Of a stretch of 40,553 bases of DNA, positions 9,597 to 19,796 are shown piece after piece. The translations under genes and the position numbers were made by a program. The DNA lies in the NCBI GenBank assembly GCA_020628495.1, contig JAHDFA010000007.1, positions 1,906-42,458 of the forward strand. The letters are read 5' to 3'. Positions within the stretch are counted from its first letter, which is position 1. Each line of letters begins with the position of its first letter. The notes beneath the pieces were generated by a model. The model was not told the origin of the DNA. It saw nothing but the letters and a program-made list of their open reading frames with translations, and ran no database searches. This stretch comes from Hellea sp. (lineage in GTDB: Bacteria; Pseudomonadota; Alphaproteobacteria; Caulobacterales; Maricaulaceae).

Positions 9597-10422
9597 TCGC
9601 TCGCGCCATGTCTTGAAAGGCAGAGACGGGCAAAGTCTCAGGTCGGGCTTTCGGATTGATGCCGCAGCTTCCCAGCCATTCATCCAAATCTAATTCGGAT
9701 TGCTCAGCCAGTTTCCGCAAGCTGCGGCGTAGCATTTTGCGCCGTTGTCCAAACGCTTCCTGCGTGAGTCGACCCAATGTTTTTAAGTCTTCAAAAGGTG
9801 TCTCCATCGGGTCTAAAACAACAACAGCGCTATCAACCCGGGGCGGCGGGGTGAACGCCCGCGCGGGGACTTCAAATGCCATACGGCAATAAGCAACTGA
9901 CTGACAGAGGACAGCCAAACGCCCATAATGCGCGTCACCGGGCTGTGCGACAACGCGCTGTGCGACTTCCAATTGAAACATCAAGACCAGTTGCGTCCAG
10001 AATATTGGCGATGCCGTGACCCAGTTGATCAACATTTTGGTGCCCACATTATAGGGTAGATTGGCCACGATTTTTCGTGGTGCGGACAAATTCGCGGCGA
10101 TGTCATATTTCAGCGCATCGCCTTGCGCAATTTCCAGTCTGCCGTCTGACATGTCGCCAATTTCTGCCAAAGCAGGAATGAAGCGTTCATCCATTTCGAT
10201 TGCGATGACTTTTTCAGCGCCGCGCAAGAGCAAAGCCCGCGTCAGTCCGCCAGGCCCGGGACCAATTTCCGCGACATTGTGACCTTCCAGCGGTTCCGCC
10301 AAACGGGCAATCTTGTCCGTTAAATTCATATCCAATAGAAAATGCTGACCCAGTTTCTTGTTCGCCCCAAGCCCATGGGTTTTGACTGTCTCTGACAGGC
10401 TAGGTAGAGCTTTAATTGACAT
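9580..10422 (-). CDS. rsmA: 16S rRNA (adenine1518/1519-N6) dimethyltransferase
   Basis: KKLGQHFLLD, EIGPGPGGLTRALL, NLPYNVGTKML; start chosen at internal ATG overlapping the pdxA stop. Confidence 0.94.
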   Translation of the reverse strand: MSIKALPSLSETVKTHGLGANKKLGQHFLLDMNLTDKIARLAEPLEGHNVAEIGPGPGGLTRALLLRGAEKVIAIEMDERFIPALAEIGDMSDGRLEIAQGDALKYDIAANLSAPRKIVANLPYNVGTKMLINWVTASPIFWTQLVLMFQLEVAQRVVAQPGDAHYGRLAVLCQSVAYCRMAFEVPARAFTPPPRVDSAVVVLDPMETPFEDLKTLGRLTQEAFGQRRKMLRRSLRKLAEQSELDLDEWLGSCGINPKARPETLPVSAFQDMARAINANR

Positions 10423-11398
10423 AGCGATTATTCGCGATATCACGCGCTTTTTTTACGGCTGCAATCAAGCTGTCCGGGCGAGCGACTCCCTGTCCGGCAA
10501 TGCCAAAGGCAGTTCCATGATCCGGACTGGTTCGGACAAAGGGCAAGCCCAGAGTGATATTAACCCCGCCGTGAAAATCCAGTGTTTTGACCGGAATGAG
10601 GCCTTGGTCGTGATACATGGCCAGAACCGCGTCGTAGCCTTGCCGCGCCTCCGCATGAAACAAAGTGTCCGCAGGTTGCGCATTGGTAACGTCAAAACCT
10701 TCACCGCGCAAAATCTCTGCCGCCGGATTGATAATTTCGATTTCCTCACGTCCCAAAGCGCCGTCCTCTCCCGCATGTGGGTTCAGTCCTGTTAGTGCCA
10801 GGCGAGGAGTCTGCACGCCGAAGTCCGCTTTCAACGCACCAAGCATAACGCGGGCCGTGCGTAAAATTGTATCTGTAGAAAGTTGGGTCGCCGCGGATTT
10901 CAAAGACACGTGCACAGTCGCGAGGCCAACGCGCAAATCCTGTGCCGCCAGCATCATGACCGGGCCCGGTGTATAGGGAGCGTCATGCCCCTGACCCAAA
11001 TGGCCCAAAAATTCCGTATGCCCGGGAAACCGGAATCCGGCTTCATAAAGAACATGTTTCGCGATCGGGTTTGTGACAACGCCATCAGCCGACCCCGATA
11101 AACAGAGTGATACTGCGGCTTCGATACTGGCGATAACGGAGGCCGCATTCTCTGCGCTGGGCTGGCCAGCAATCCCGACGGAGCCGTTAATTGCCAAAAT
11201 TGGCAAGGTTTCGTTGAAAACTTCTGGCGCGTCAGCGATGTCTTTTATGACGTGATGCGGCACATCTGCAAAAATGGCTGGCGGTGCAATCACAGCGAAT
11301 GCGCATTCAGGAAAGCCCTTGAGCGCTTGCCAAGCTTTGACCGTAATTTCCGGGCCGATGCCCGCCGGGTCGCCCATGCTGAGTGCGAATGGGCGCAT
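10412..11398 (-). CDS. pdxA: 4-hydroxythreonine-4-phosphate dehydrogenase
   Basis: SMGDPAGIGPEI, GHTEFLG, GLNPHAGEDG, YHDQGLIPVK. Confidence 0.95.
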   Translation of the reverse strand: MRPFALSMGDPAGIGPEITVKAWQALKGFPECAFAVIAPPAIFADVPHHVIKDIADAPEVFNETLPILAINGSVGIAGQPSAENAASVIASIEAAVSLCLSGSADGVVTNPIAKHVLYEAGFRFPGHTEFLGHLGQGHDAPYTPGPVMMLAAQDLRVGLATVHVSLKSAATQLSTDTILRTARVMLGALKADFGVQTPRLALTGLNPHAGEDGALGREEIEIINPAAEILRGEGFDVTNAQPADTLFHAEARQGYDAVLAMYHDQGLIPVKTLDFHGGVNITLGLPFVRTSPDHGTAFGIAGQGVARPDSLIAAVKKARDIANNRYVN

Positions 11399-11409
11399 AA
11401 TATTTGCGC

Positions 11410-12654
11410 CTAACGCACCACGAGCGTCGCCTGACGGCGCAAGTCACGCAATGCGCGTTTTGATGCTTGCGCCAGTTGCTGGTCCAAAAGGCGATCTTCA
11501 ATTTCGTTCCGGGTTGGAATGTCTGTTCCCGTTGTTTCGCGCTTACATACCATGATTGAGGTGGCCCCGTCAGGACGGGTAAACGGGTCGGACAGTCCGC
11601 CCACATCCGTGTTTTCCAATGCTGCGACAATCTCATCGGTCAAGGTAGAGGACTTCAATTCGCCCATATCCGCCGCGACGACATCTTTATAGGCCTCAAC
11701 ATCATCATTCAATGTGTCGCAACTTGTCAGCTCTCCACGCAGGGAAATTAGTTTGGCTTTGGCCGCTTCCGTATCGCCCTCAACGGTGACTTGCTTGAGT
11801 TTGTAAAGCGTATCGGATTCTGAGATTTTCTTATCGACCAGCGCGACAACATAGACACCGCCCGGTACTTGGATTGGATTCGAAACACTTCCCGGTACCA
11901 TTTCCTTAATTACAGCGTCGATTTCGGGACGTAACTCACCCTCACGCACAAAGCCAACATCACCGCCGCGCGCGGCAGAAGCTGCAGAAGAAAATTGTTG
12001 CGCCAAAAGAGGGAAGGGCGCGCCGCTTTTAACCTGTGCAATCATGGCATTTGCGCCTTCCATAGCGCCTTCCATCCCGCCAATATCGGGTGTTGCCTCG
12101 ATATAAATTTCCGCGACATGGTAGTTGGGCTTGGACGCATTTGCCGAGATTTGATTGAGCGTCTCGTCAATTTGCGCATCAGATATACGAATGCGTGACC
12201 CATAAAGACCATTAACAATACGCTGCCAGGCGACTTCAGAGCGGACCTGATCGCGCAGGGTTTCGATCGACACACCAGCTGCGGCCAAATCAGAGACCAG
12301 CTTGTTCGGATCCGCGCCATTTCGAGACAAGAGTTGCCCAACCCTTTGATTTACTTCTTCATCAGAAATCGTAACTTCGTAGGTTTCCGCTTCTTGGAGC
12401 TGCAAATGCTCATCAACCAGATTGCGCAGCGCTTGGCGTTGCAGGCGCTGAATACTGGCCTCATCCGTTTCTGCACCGGTCGTCGCGATCATGAATAAAA
12501 CGCGCTGGCGTAAGTCATGAATCGTCACAATGTCGGAATTCACGACGGCGGCAATCCCATGCGGCGCGGATTGCGCGTAAACGGGCGCAGATGCCGTCAG
12601 CAGAGCGGTTGCAAAAGTAATTGTTTTCAAAAGGCGCATAGGGGTCGTCTTCAT
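11410..12654 (-). CDS. surA: SurA-like periplasmic peptidyl-prolyl isomerase/chaperone
   Basis: Signal peptide, GIAAVVNSDIVTIHDLRQRV, parvulin-like domain; position in pdxA/rsmA cluster. Confidence 0.85.
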   Translation of the reverse strand: MKTTPMRLLKTITFATALLTASAPVYAQSAPHGIAAVVNSDIVTIHDLRQRVLFMIATTGAETDEASIQRLQRQALRNLVDEHLQLQEAETYEVTISDEEVNQRVGQLLSRNGADPNKLVSDLAAAGVSIETLRDQVRSEVAWQRIVNGLYGSRIRISDAQIDETLNQISANASKPNYHVAEIYIEATPDIGGMEGAMEGANAMIAQVKSGAPFPLLAQQFSSAASAARGGDVGFVREGELRPEIDAVIKEMVPGSVSNPIQVPGGVYVVALVDKKISESDTLYKLKQVTVEGDTEAAKAKLISLRGELTSCDTLNDDVEAYKDVVAADMGELKSSTLTDEIVAALENTDVGGLSDPFTRPDGATSIMVCKRETTGTDIPTRNEIEDRLLDQQLAQASKRALRDLRRQATLVVR

Positions 12655-12742
12655 TTCAGTTCTTGGCCGTTATAGCCAAAGGATTCATTGTCGCAAGTTT
12701 AGGACGCTGTGACCTGTTTGGACATTAAACTACGGTCAGGAT

Positions 12743-13831
12743 TCAGCCGTCTTCAATTCGAGCCAAATGTGTGATGCTGAGTAATAAAACCAAAACGGGA
12801 ACGGTCCAAGCTGCCAGAATGACGGGCAATATCGCAACTTCTCCAAAAGCCGTGACCACACTATCAGCAAAAAAGACCGAAAATCCCAAAACGGCACCCA
12901 TAATCAACAGGCGAAGCGTGCCGCCGCTACGCACTAAATGCATGGACACTCCGGCCGCGATAAAGGTCATCGCCACCAGCAAAAAGGGTAGCGCCAAAAG
13001 TTTATGAAATTGCAGGCGGAGTTTTCGAGCAGAAAAACCAGCTTTTTCATTGGCCTTGATTTCCTTGCGAATGGACCAGAAGGGTGGATCGACTTGTTGG
13101 CCTGACTGTTCTCTCAAATCTTCAATTGCAATATTGGTTGGCAAGGTCAGAGTGTCCGTGCGCCGGGGTGTTTCGCCCGGGGCGTTTTCAATAACGCCGT
13201 TCAAAGTCCAATATCCGGGCGTGAGTAATCGTGCCGTTTCCGCGTCAAACCGACGCTCGAACACTGCGGTTCCATCGGCGGCAATCCCCATTTCGTAAAA
13301 TATGGCGTCGTCCAAACGCTTATCCAACAAATCTAAGGCTTTTGCCTGTATTACGCGTTGCGCGTTGTCAGACCCTTCACGTAGCCAGATTTCCTTTGTC
13401 TTTAACCCTCCGGTGACTTCGGCAGCGCGGGCATCATATTCTCCCATCATCTGGGAGGCGAGCGGGTTCACAATGGTTGACCAGATGAGGCCGATAAGCG
13501 CGGCGACCATAATAGCAGGACGCAAGAACCGCCATGCGGAAAGCCCCGCCGCGCGCATAACGGTCAGTTCCGAACGCTTATTCATGCCTGCCAGCGCCCC
13601 CATCACGCCGAACAGAACAACAAAAGGTATGGTTTGTTCAATCAGATTGGGGATTTTTAGTCCTGTTAGAGCTAAAAGTTGTAAGGGCGATAAATCTCCA
13701 TCCGCGCCAATATTACGGCTCGCCTCGACATAATCGACCAAGGCGATAATCGCCGTAACGATGAGGAATGCGAGTAAAATACCGCGCAGAGTCCGGCCTG
13801 CTATGTAACGTGAAAGCGTGGCGCGGCTCAT
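12743..13831 (-). CDS. lptG: LPS export ABC transporter permease LptG
   Basis: LSRYIAGRTLRGILLAFLIVTAIIALVDYVE; YjgP/YjgQ-like; ATGA overlap with lptF. Confidence 0.9.
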   Translation of the reverse strand: MSRATLSRYIAGRTLRGILLAFLIVTAIIALVDYVEASRNIGADGDLSPLQLLALTGLKIPNLIEQTIPFVVLFGVMGALAGMNKRSELTVMRAAGLSAWRFLRPAIMVAALIGLIWSTIVNPLASQMMGEYDARAAEVTGGLKTKEIWLREGSDNAQRVIQAKALDLLDKRLDDAIFYEMGIAADGTAVFERRFDAETARLLTPGYWTLNGVIENAPGETPRRTDTLTLPTNIAIEDLREQSGQQVDPPFWSIRKEIKANEKAGFSARKLRLQFHKLLALPFLLVAMTFIAAGVSMHLVRSGGTLRLLIMGAVLGFSVFFADSVVTAFGEVAILPVILAAWTVPVLVLLLSITHLARIEDG

Positions 13832-15018
13832 GCGGTTTGACTCCCGGCGTTAGAATCAACTGGTGCAGGTTGAAGCTTAGCGGCCAGATAGGATTTCAGC
13901 CTGCGCTTCCTGCCGTAACGCATACGTTTGCGGGTTCCGAGATAGGCAAGGCACACAAGAATGACGAGCAAAGGTATGATATATTGAACCGGGTTCAAAG
14001 CGGGGTCACCTTCAGCAGAGGAGGCCACAGCAAATCCGATAAGACGCAAAAGAAAACCCGTGACCGCACAAATAGCGATTTTCCGACTGTTCCCCAATTT
14101 GGAGTGCTGACCACGCAAAATGAAGGCGAGCGCGACCAGAACCAGCGCGACATTCCAGAGCGGCGCGGCGAGCCGTGCATGTCCTTCCGCCGCCATTTCA
14201 CGACGGGATTTCGGTGTCACATAATCGCGCGGGTCGGGCCGCAATAGTTCGTGCAAAAACTTATCCGATGATTTCAACCGCAGCACATTGTCCAATGCGA
14301 CCACGTCGGACAAATCCAGTTGGTATGTTTCGAAATTGATGACGTCCAATCCGCCATCGACCAAAGGGGTTTGCACCGATCCGTCAAACAGGACGAGTGA
14401 TGTTGAGTTTTCGGACCGCTGTAGACGTCCCGTCTTGGCTATGTGGGTTGATTTTGAGTCCGTGTCCCGTCCATCGTGTATCAAAACATCCACCAGTCCG
14501 CCATCCGGGAGGATTTCGCGCGCATAGACAGTTAAATCCGGCGCAGGTGTGACGAAACGCCCAGCCTGTACCATCTGGCTGGCGATATCGGTCTTTACAG
14601 TCAGGATTTCTGCCCGCATCTGCCGAAATGAAACGGGCTGCAAAAGCAGATTAATGAATAAATGCAAGATGAGTGCATAAACACCGAGGCGCAGAACGGG
14701 GGTTCCCATAGCCCATGGTGAGACTCCATTTGCCTTGGCGACAACGAGCTCTGAGTCATTCGTCATACGATTTAGTGCGTAGATTGTGGCCATAAAAACG
14801 GCCAACGGCATGATAATTCCAATCAATTGAGGCAGCGCCAAAAATGTAATGTAGAAAAAAGTTCCCGCGCTCTGACGATTCTCAACAATCAAGTCCAGCG
14901 TTTGCAAGGACTGAGTCAGCAGGGCGAGCATTGCCAAAGCCGATAAGGACAGGACAGCGGGAAAAAAGGCTTGGGAAAAAATGTAGCGCTGAAGGAGTTT
15001 CATCTGAGTGTGCGCCAA
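13828..15018 (-). CDS. lptF: LPS export ABC transporter permease LptF
   Basis: LLQRYIFSQAFFPAVLSLSALAMLALLTQSL, YjgP/YjgQ-like. Confidence 0.9.
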   Translation of the reverse strand: MAHTQMKLLQRYIFSQAFFPAVLSLSALAMLALLTQSLQTLDLIVENRQSAGTFFYITFLALPQLIGIIMPLAVFMATIYALNRMTNDSELVVAKANGVSPWAMGTPVLRLGVYALILHLFINLLLQPVSFRQMRAEILTVKTDIASQMVQAGRFVTPAPDLTVYAREILPDGGLVDVLIHDGRDTDSKSTHIAKTGRLQRSENSTSLVLFDGSVQTPLVDGGLDVINFETYQLDLSDVVALDNVLRLKSSDKFLHELLRPDPRDYVTPKSRREMAAEGHARLAAPLWNVALVLVALAFILRGQHSKLGNSRKIAICAVTGFLLRLIGFAVASSAEGDPALNPVQYIIPLLVILVCLAYLGTRKRMRYGRKRRLKSYLAAKLQPAPVDSNAGSQTA

Positions 15019-15121
15019 ATATACCTTTTGTAGCGCTTATTTGCGCCTAGTGTCGATTGCCCCCTTCTAATGCGATGCCCCTTCCTTTACCAGTGATTCA
15101 AACCAAGCTTGAGGCGATTTC

Positions 15122-16567
15122 ATGAAAGTCACATTTTCTGCTCCTTCTGCGGCCAAAAATGGCGCAGCGCTCATCATTTCCAACAGTGGAGACAACCACG
15201 CATATGACAGCGATGTTGTGAAAGCTGCCGCAAAAGCAGCAAAGTTTCACGGGAAGGCCGGAGACAGCTTTGACACCTATGTCGAATCGGGTGTCCGGCT
15301 TTATGTCAGAGGGCGAGGTGATGCGGATATTTTCGATTATGAACTGGCCGCAGCGAAAACAGCCAAAGCTCTGCGTGGCAGCGGTGTCAAAACGCTGACA
15401 ATCCATCTCGATGGCACAGATGCTACGGCCGACGATGCAGCCCGCGCGGCGCTTGGAGCGCGCCTTGCCGCTTATATCTGGGATAAGCATAAGTCCAAAG
15501 CGACGAAGTCCAAAAAAGACCCGCTATCCTCCATTGTCGTTGTGAGTGATGACCCTGACGCGGCAAAAGCGGCCTATGAAAACTATTACGGACCGGCCGG
15601 TGACGGCGTTCTTTTGGCGCGGGATTTGGTCAATGCTCCGCCCAATGAAATTTATCCAAAGGCTTATGCTGACAGAATCGAAGGCCTGCGCGAGCTCGGT
15701 TTGGAAGTCGAAGTTCTGGGCGAGCCGGAGCTGAACAAGCTGGGTATGCATGCGCTTCTGGGTGTTGGCTTGGGATCGGAACGTGAAAGCCAATTAGTGG
15801 TCATGCGCTGGAATGGTGGCGAAGAAGGCGTTGCACCGGCCTGTCTGGTCGGCAAAGGCGTGACCTTTGACACGGGCGGCATCAGTCTAAAACCCGGTAA
15901 TAATATGTGGGACATGAAAGGTGATATGGGCGGATCCGCCGCTGTTGTAGGCACAATGTGCGCCGTGGCTACGCGAAAGGCCAAAGCTAATGTTGTCGGT
16001 ATTGTTGGCCTCGTTGAAAATATGCCTGACGGAAAAGCGCAATTGCCGGGCGATATTGTCGTGTCCATGTCAGGGCAAACAATCGAAGTGCAAAATACCG
16101 ATGCGGAGGGTCGTTTAGTCCTCGCCGATGCGCTGCATTATGCCGTGACGAAATATAAGCCCGCCGCCATGATTGACCTTGCGACTCTCACCGGCGCAAT
16201 CATTGTCGGATTAGGTCATGAATATTGCGGCCTGTTCACCCCGGATGATGATTTGGCCAAACAGATCTACGCGGCAGGCGAAACGTCGACAGATAAGGCT
16301 TGGCGCCTGCCGCTGCATGACGCCTATGACAAGCTGCTGAACTCTCCCAATGCCGATATGAAGAACATTGGCGGGCGAGCCGCCGGGTCTATTACTGCCG
16401 CTCAATTCTTAAAGCGTTTTGTCGGCAAAGATACGCCTTGGGCGCATTTGGACATTGCCGGGACCGGAATGGTCAATGGATCAAAAGACCCACGCAATCC
16501 GACCTTCGGAACAGGATTTGGTGTCCGTCTGCTCAATCGCTGGATTGCCGATAATCACGAGGGCTAA
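15122..16567 (+). CDS. pepA: Leucyl aminopeptidase (M17)
   Basis: NTDAEGRLVLADAL, VGKGVTFDTGGISLKP signatures. Confidence 0.96.
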   Translation: MKVTFSAPSAAKNGAALIISNSGDNHAYDSDVVKAAAKAAKFHGKAGDSFDTYVESGVRLYVRGRGDADIFDYELAAAKTAKALRGSGVKTLTIHLDGTDATADDAARAALGARLAAYIWDKHKSKATKSKKDPLSSIVVVSDDPDAAKAAYENYYGPAGDGVLLARDLVNAPPNEIYPKAYADRIEGLRELGLEVEVLGEPELNKLGMHALLGVGLGSERESQLVVMRWNGGEEGVAPACLVGKGVTFDTGGISLKPGNNMWDMKGDMGGSAAVVGTMCAVATRKAKANVVGIVGLVENMPDGKAQLPGDIVVSMSGQTIEVQNTDAEGRLVLADALHYAVTKYKPAAMIDLATLTGAIIVGLGHEYCGLFTPDDDLAKQIYAAGETSTDKAWRLPLHDAYDKLLNSPNADMKNIGGRAAGSITAAQFLKRFVGKDTPWAHLDIAGTGMVNGSKDPRNPTFGTGFGVRLLNRWIADNHEG

Positions 16568-16569
16568 GC

Positions 16570-17022
16570 GTGGCCGCCGCCGAATATTGGTTCTACCACT
16601 TGGAGGCATCGACGCTGGAAGGCGTATTGCCGGGCTTGCTCGAAAAGACTCTTGAAAAAGGATGGCGGGCTTTGGTGAAACTTCCCGAAGACAAGTTGCC
16701 TGAAATGGACAGCTTTCTCTGGACGTTTCGCGATGATGCTTTTTTGCCGCATGGCCGCGATGACGAACCGCAATCCGATCTGCAGCCCATTTTACTTAGC
16801 GCCTCAACGGAGAGCGCCAAAGACTTTGATGCTGTTTTCCTGCTGGACGGGGCATCAATCTCAAATATGGAGGGTGTCAGCCGCGCCATGGTGATGATAA
16901 ATGGCCGCAGCCAAGACGATGTGCAGCGCGAACGCGCGCGATGGAAAACGCTGAAAGATGCCGGTGCAAAGCTCGCCTACTATCAGCAAGACGAACGCGG
17001 TCGCTGGGAGAAAAAGGCCTAG
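16570..17022 (+). CDS. holC: DNA polymerase III subunit chi
   Basis: AEYWFYHLEASTLEGVLPGLLEKTLEKGWRALVK...PEMDSFLWTFRDDAFLPHG; downstream of pepA; GTG start. Confidence 0.9.
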   Translation: MAAAEYWFYHLEASTLEGVLPGLLEKTLEKGWRALVKLPEDKLPEMDSFLWTFRDDAFLPHGRDDEPQSDLQPILLSASTESAKDFDAVFLLDGASISNMEGVSRAMVMINGRSQDDVQRERARWKTLKDAGAKLAYYQQDERGRWEKKA

Positions 17023-17023
17023 C

Positions 17024-18295
17024 GTGTCTCTTCCCACTCATTTTCCTGAAAATTATGCCGAAGACCCGACCGTCCGGCACATTTTGGAACAGCTGGATTC
17101 GGATGATCGCTCGCCCATTCTCGTGACGGGAGAGGCGGGGACAGGGAAATCAACGCTCGTCAATTTTATCAAAATGTCTGGCATTCCGAATACGGTCGTG
17201 CTGGCGCCAACAGGTGTCGCGGCATTGAATGTTGGCGGTCAAACAATCCATTCCTTCTTTCGTTTTCCGTTCAAAATTATTGATGAAGCGGCCTTGGTCG
17301 ATCAGAAGACCAACCGTCTGTGGAAGAAAGTCGACCTCGTTATTATTGATGAAGTGTCCATGCTCCGCGCGGATATATTGGACGGCATCGATTTGGTCCT
17401 GCGCAAGGCGCAAGACAGCCGCGAGCCTTTTGGCGGCGTGCGGCTTTTACTCGTCGGAGACTTCTTTCAATTGCCGCCCGTCATCCCGCGACATGAACAT
17501 CAGATTTTGGCGCAGCGCGGGTACTCCGGACCCTATGCCTATAATTCCAATGTCTTGGAAAATTATCCGCCTGTTCATTTCGAACTCAACAAAGTCTATC
17601 GCCAACGTGATGCGCAGTTCGTGAAAATTCTGTCTGACTTGCGGGTCGCGCGAAATGTCGAAGAGGCGGTGATGGGCATTAATGAGGCTTGTGTTGGCCC
17701 GCATCGGGAGGGACATACGCCGGTCCTGCTAACCGCAACCAATGCAATTGCGAACCGATATAATCTGTCTGGATTGGCCAATCTGACGTCTCCTGCCGTT
17801 GAATATGAATGTGAAACAAAAGGCAAATTCGCGGCCAATCGCGCGCCTGCGCCTGAAACGCTGACACTCAAAAAGGGCGCGCGGGTGATGGCCGTACGCA
17901 ATGATTCCATGAAACGCTGGGTTAATGGGTCGCTGGGAACTATTGTCGATTTATCGCCGGAGGAAGTGTTTGTTCGCTTTGACGGCAATCCCGCAGTCCG
18001 AAAAATCGAGCCGGAAAAATGGGATATGATAAATTACAAATGGAATGAGGCCGAGCTGAAAATGGTAGAATCCACAACGGCGAGTTTTGAACAAATGCCG
18101 CTCATTCTTGCATGGGCTGTTACCATTCACAAAGCGCAAGGCCTTACGCTGGATGATGTCCGCATTGATTTGGGGCGCGGCGCCTTTGCCATGGGGCAGG
18201 CCTATGTGGCACTCTCCCGGGCGCGGACGCTTGCGGGATTATCACTGACGTCGGCGCTTCGGGTGGAAGACGTCAATATCGGTATGAAATCATGA
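17024..18295 (+). CDS. PIF1/RecD-like ATP-dependent DNA helicase
   Basis: Walker A GEAGTGKSTL, Walker B LVIIDEVSML, C-terminal WAVTIHKAQGLTLDDVRIDLGRGAFAMGQAYVALSRART; GTG start inferred just after the holC stop. Confidence 0.88.
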   Translation: MSLPTHFPENYAEDPTVRHILEQLDSDDRSPILVTGEAGTGKSTLVNFIKMSGIPNTVVLAPTGVAALNVGGQTIHSFFRFPFKIIDEAALVDQKTNRLWKKVDLVIIDEVSMLRADILDGIDLVLRKAQDSREPFGGVRLLLVGDFFQLPPVIPRHEHQILAQRGYSGPYAYNSNVLENYPPVHFELNKVYRQRDAQFVKILSDLRVARNVEEAVMGINEACVGPHREGHTPVLLTATNAIANRYNLSGLANLTSPAVEYECETKGKFAANRAPAPETLTLKKGARVMAVRNDSMKRWVNGSLGTIVDLSPEEVFVRFDGNPAVRKIEPEKWDMINYKWNEAELKMVESTTASFEQMPLILAWAVTIHKAQGLTLDDVRIDLGRGAFAMGQAYVALSRARTLAGLSLTSALRVEDVNIGMKS

Positions 18296-18388
18296 ATATT
18301 TAAGACTGCGCGAATTCACCGCATTGTAAATAACTATCTTTTGGTCAATATGTACTTGGGCGCCCTTGAAGAGTGGGGGTTGTAAGGG

Positions 18389-19135
18389 TTGGAGAAAAAG
18401 TCATTAAAAGCTAAGTCTCGGAGTTTTGACAGCTTCCTTCAGGTCATGAAGGTCATCAACGATGCTGAGACATTGGAAGAATTGCTCACCTGTGTGACGC
18501 AAATCATGCCAAATATTGTGGCAACTTATCACCATTTTGGAGCCGTGGGTGCATTTGACTACAAAGATAGCTGCGAATTTCACACCTATAATGTACCGCA
18601 AAATATAGTTGATTATCTAGATAAACATCGAAAGCTAGAGAGTAATCCAGGCGTGGTCGCGGTTCTATCTAAGGGGCGTGCCATGTGGTTGTCCGAGTTG
18701 ATCGACGACCCCTATATTGTGAAAAAAGGCCATGTTGAGTTGACGAAAGCGACAATGAACATGACGGGCGATGCGCTCTGTCTGCCGCTATATGGCCCAA
18801 ACAGCCGGTCCGGGTATATGTTTATCGCTTTTGGAATGTCCAAGGTTGATTGTGATGCCTTTGTCGCGTTTAATGTTCAGGGTCTCGCGCAACATTTTCA
18901 TGTCAGATATTGTCTGATGATGGAGAGACTCCACAAACAGGTCAGGCTCACACCCAGAGAAGGCGAGGTTTTGGAACTCATAACATTTGGGAAGTCAAAT
19001 TCCGAAATCGCAACAATCCTCGGGATTTCAGCCAGCACGGTCAGCGGATATGTTCAACGAATTTTCCTCAAACTGGATGTTTCAGATCGCGTGAGTGCGG
19101 CCATGCGGGCGCAAACGATAAAGGTCAAAATTTAA
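18389..19135 (+). CDS. LuxR-type transcriptional regulator (solo; autoinducer-binding-like N-terminus)
   Basis: C-terminal HTH LTPREGEVLELITFGKSNSEIATILGISASTVSGYVQRIFLKL; TTG start. Confidence 0.85.
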   Translation: MEKKSLKAKSRSFDSFLQVMKVINDAETLEELLTCVTQIMPNIVATYHHFGAVGAFDYKDSCEFHTYNVPQNIVDYLDKHRKLESNPGVVAVLSKGRAMWLSELIDDPYIVKKGHVELTKATMNMTGDALCLPLYGPNSRSGYMFIAFGMSKVDCDAFVAFNVQGLAQHFHVRYCLMMERLHKQVRLTPREGEVLELITFGKSNSEIATILGISASTVSGYVQRIFLKLDVSDRVSAAMRAQTIKVKI

Positions 19136-19232
19136 CGTATTTTGGCTCGGCCTAGGCTACAAAAAATGAAAATCTGAAAAAATTTAAAAAGATTTCCAAG
19201 GATTGCCGCTTGGGATACGTCTTACCCCATAG

Positions 19233-19796
19233 ATGAAAGAAAATGTCGAGAGCGAGGAGCTGGCATCACGCGCAGCGACCGGGGATGCGGAGGCATTCCG
19301 CGCGCTCTTGCGCCTGCATTATGATCGCGTGTTTCGCGTCGTTTACAGCGTCGTGAAGAACCAGAGCGATGCTGAAGACATAACGCAGGACATCTGGGCG
19401 GCTATGCCCGGGAAACTGAGACACTGGAGGGGCGAAGCCAAGCTGACGAGCTGGCTTCACCGGATCGCCGTCAATGCGGCGAAGGACGCGTTGCGAAAAT
19501 CCGCGACGCGCACACGCACCACCGCCAGCTATGTGGAGGTCGAAGACCTTCGGCGCGGGGAGGCGGAAGACGCGGAAAGACGGCTTAGCTGGCTCCAAAC
19601 CGCGCTGGACACTTTGTCGGTGGACTTGCGGGCGACAGCGGCGCTGACCTTGGGGGAACAAATGAATTTTGCCGAGGCGGCCGAGGCTCTGGGCGTAGCC
19701 GAGGGAACTGTCGCGTGGCGCATGAGTGAGATAAGGCGGCGGCTCAAAACGCTCGCCGCAAGAGATAACGGATTAGATCAGGAGGCGCTGGCATGA
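19233..19796 (+). CDS. ECF-type RNA polymerase sigma factor
   Basis: Region 2 YDRVFRVVYSVVKNQSDAEDITQDIW, region 4 MNFAEAAEALGVAEGTVAWRMSEIRRRLK. Confidence 0.9.
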   Translation: MKENVESEELASRAATGDAEAFRALLRLHYDRVFRVVYSVVKNQSDAEDITQDIWAAMPGKLRHWRGEAKLTSWLHRIAVNAAKDALRKSATRTRTTASYVEVEDLRRGEAEDAERRLSWLQTALDTLSVDLRATAALTLGEQMNFAEAAEALGVAEGTVAWRMSEIRRRLKTLAARDNGLDQEALA

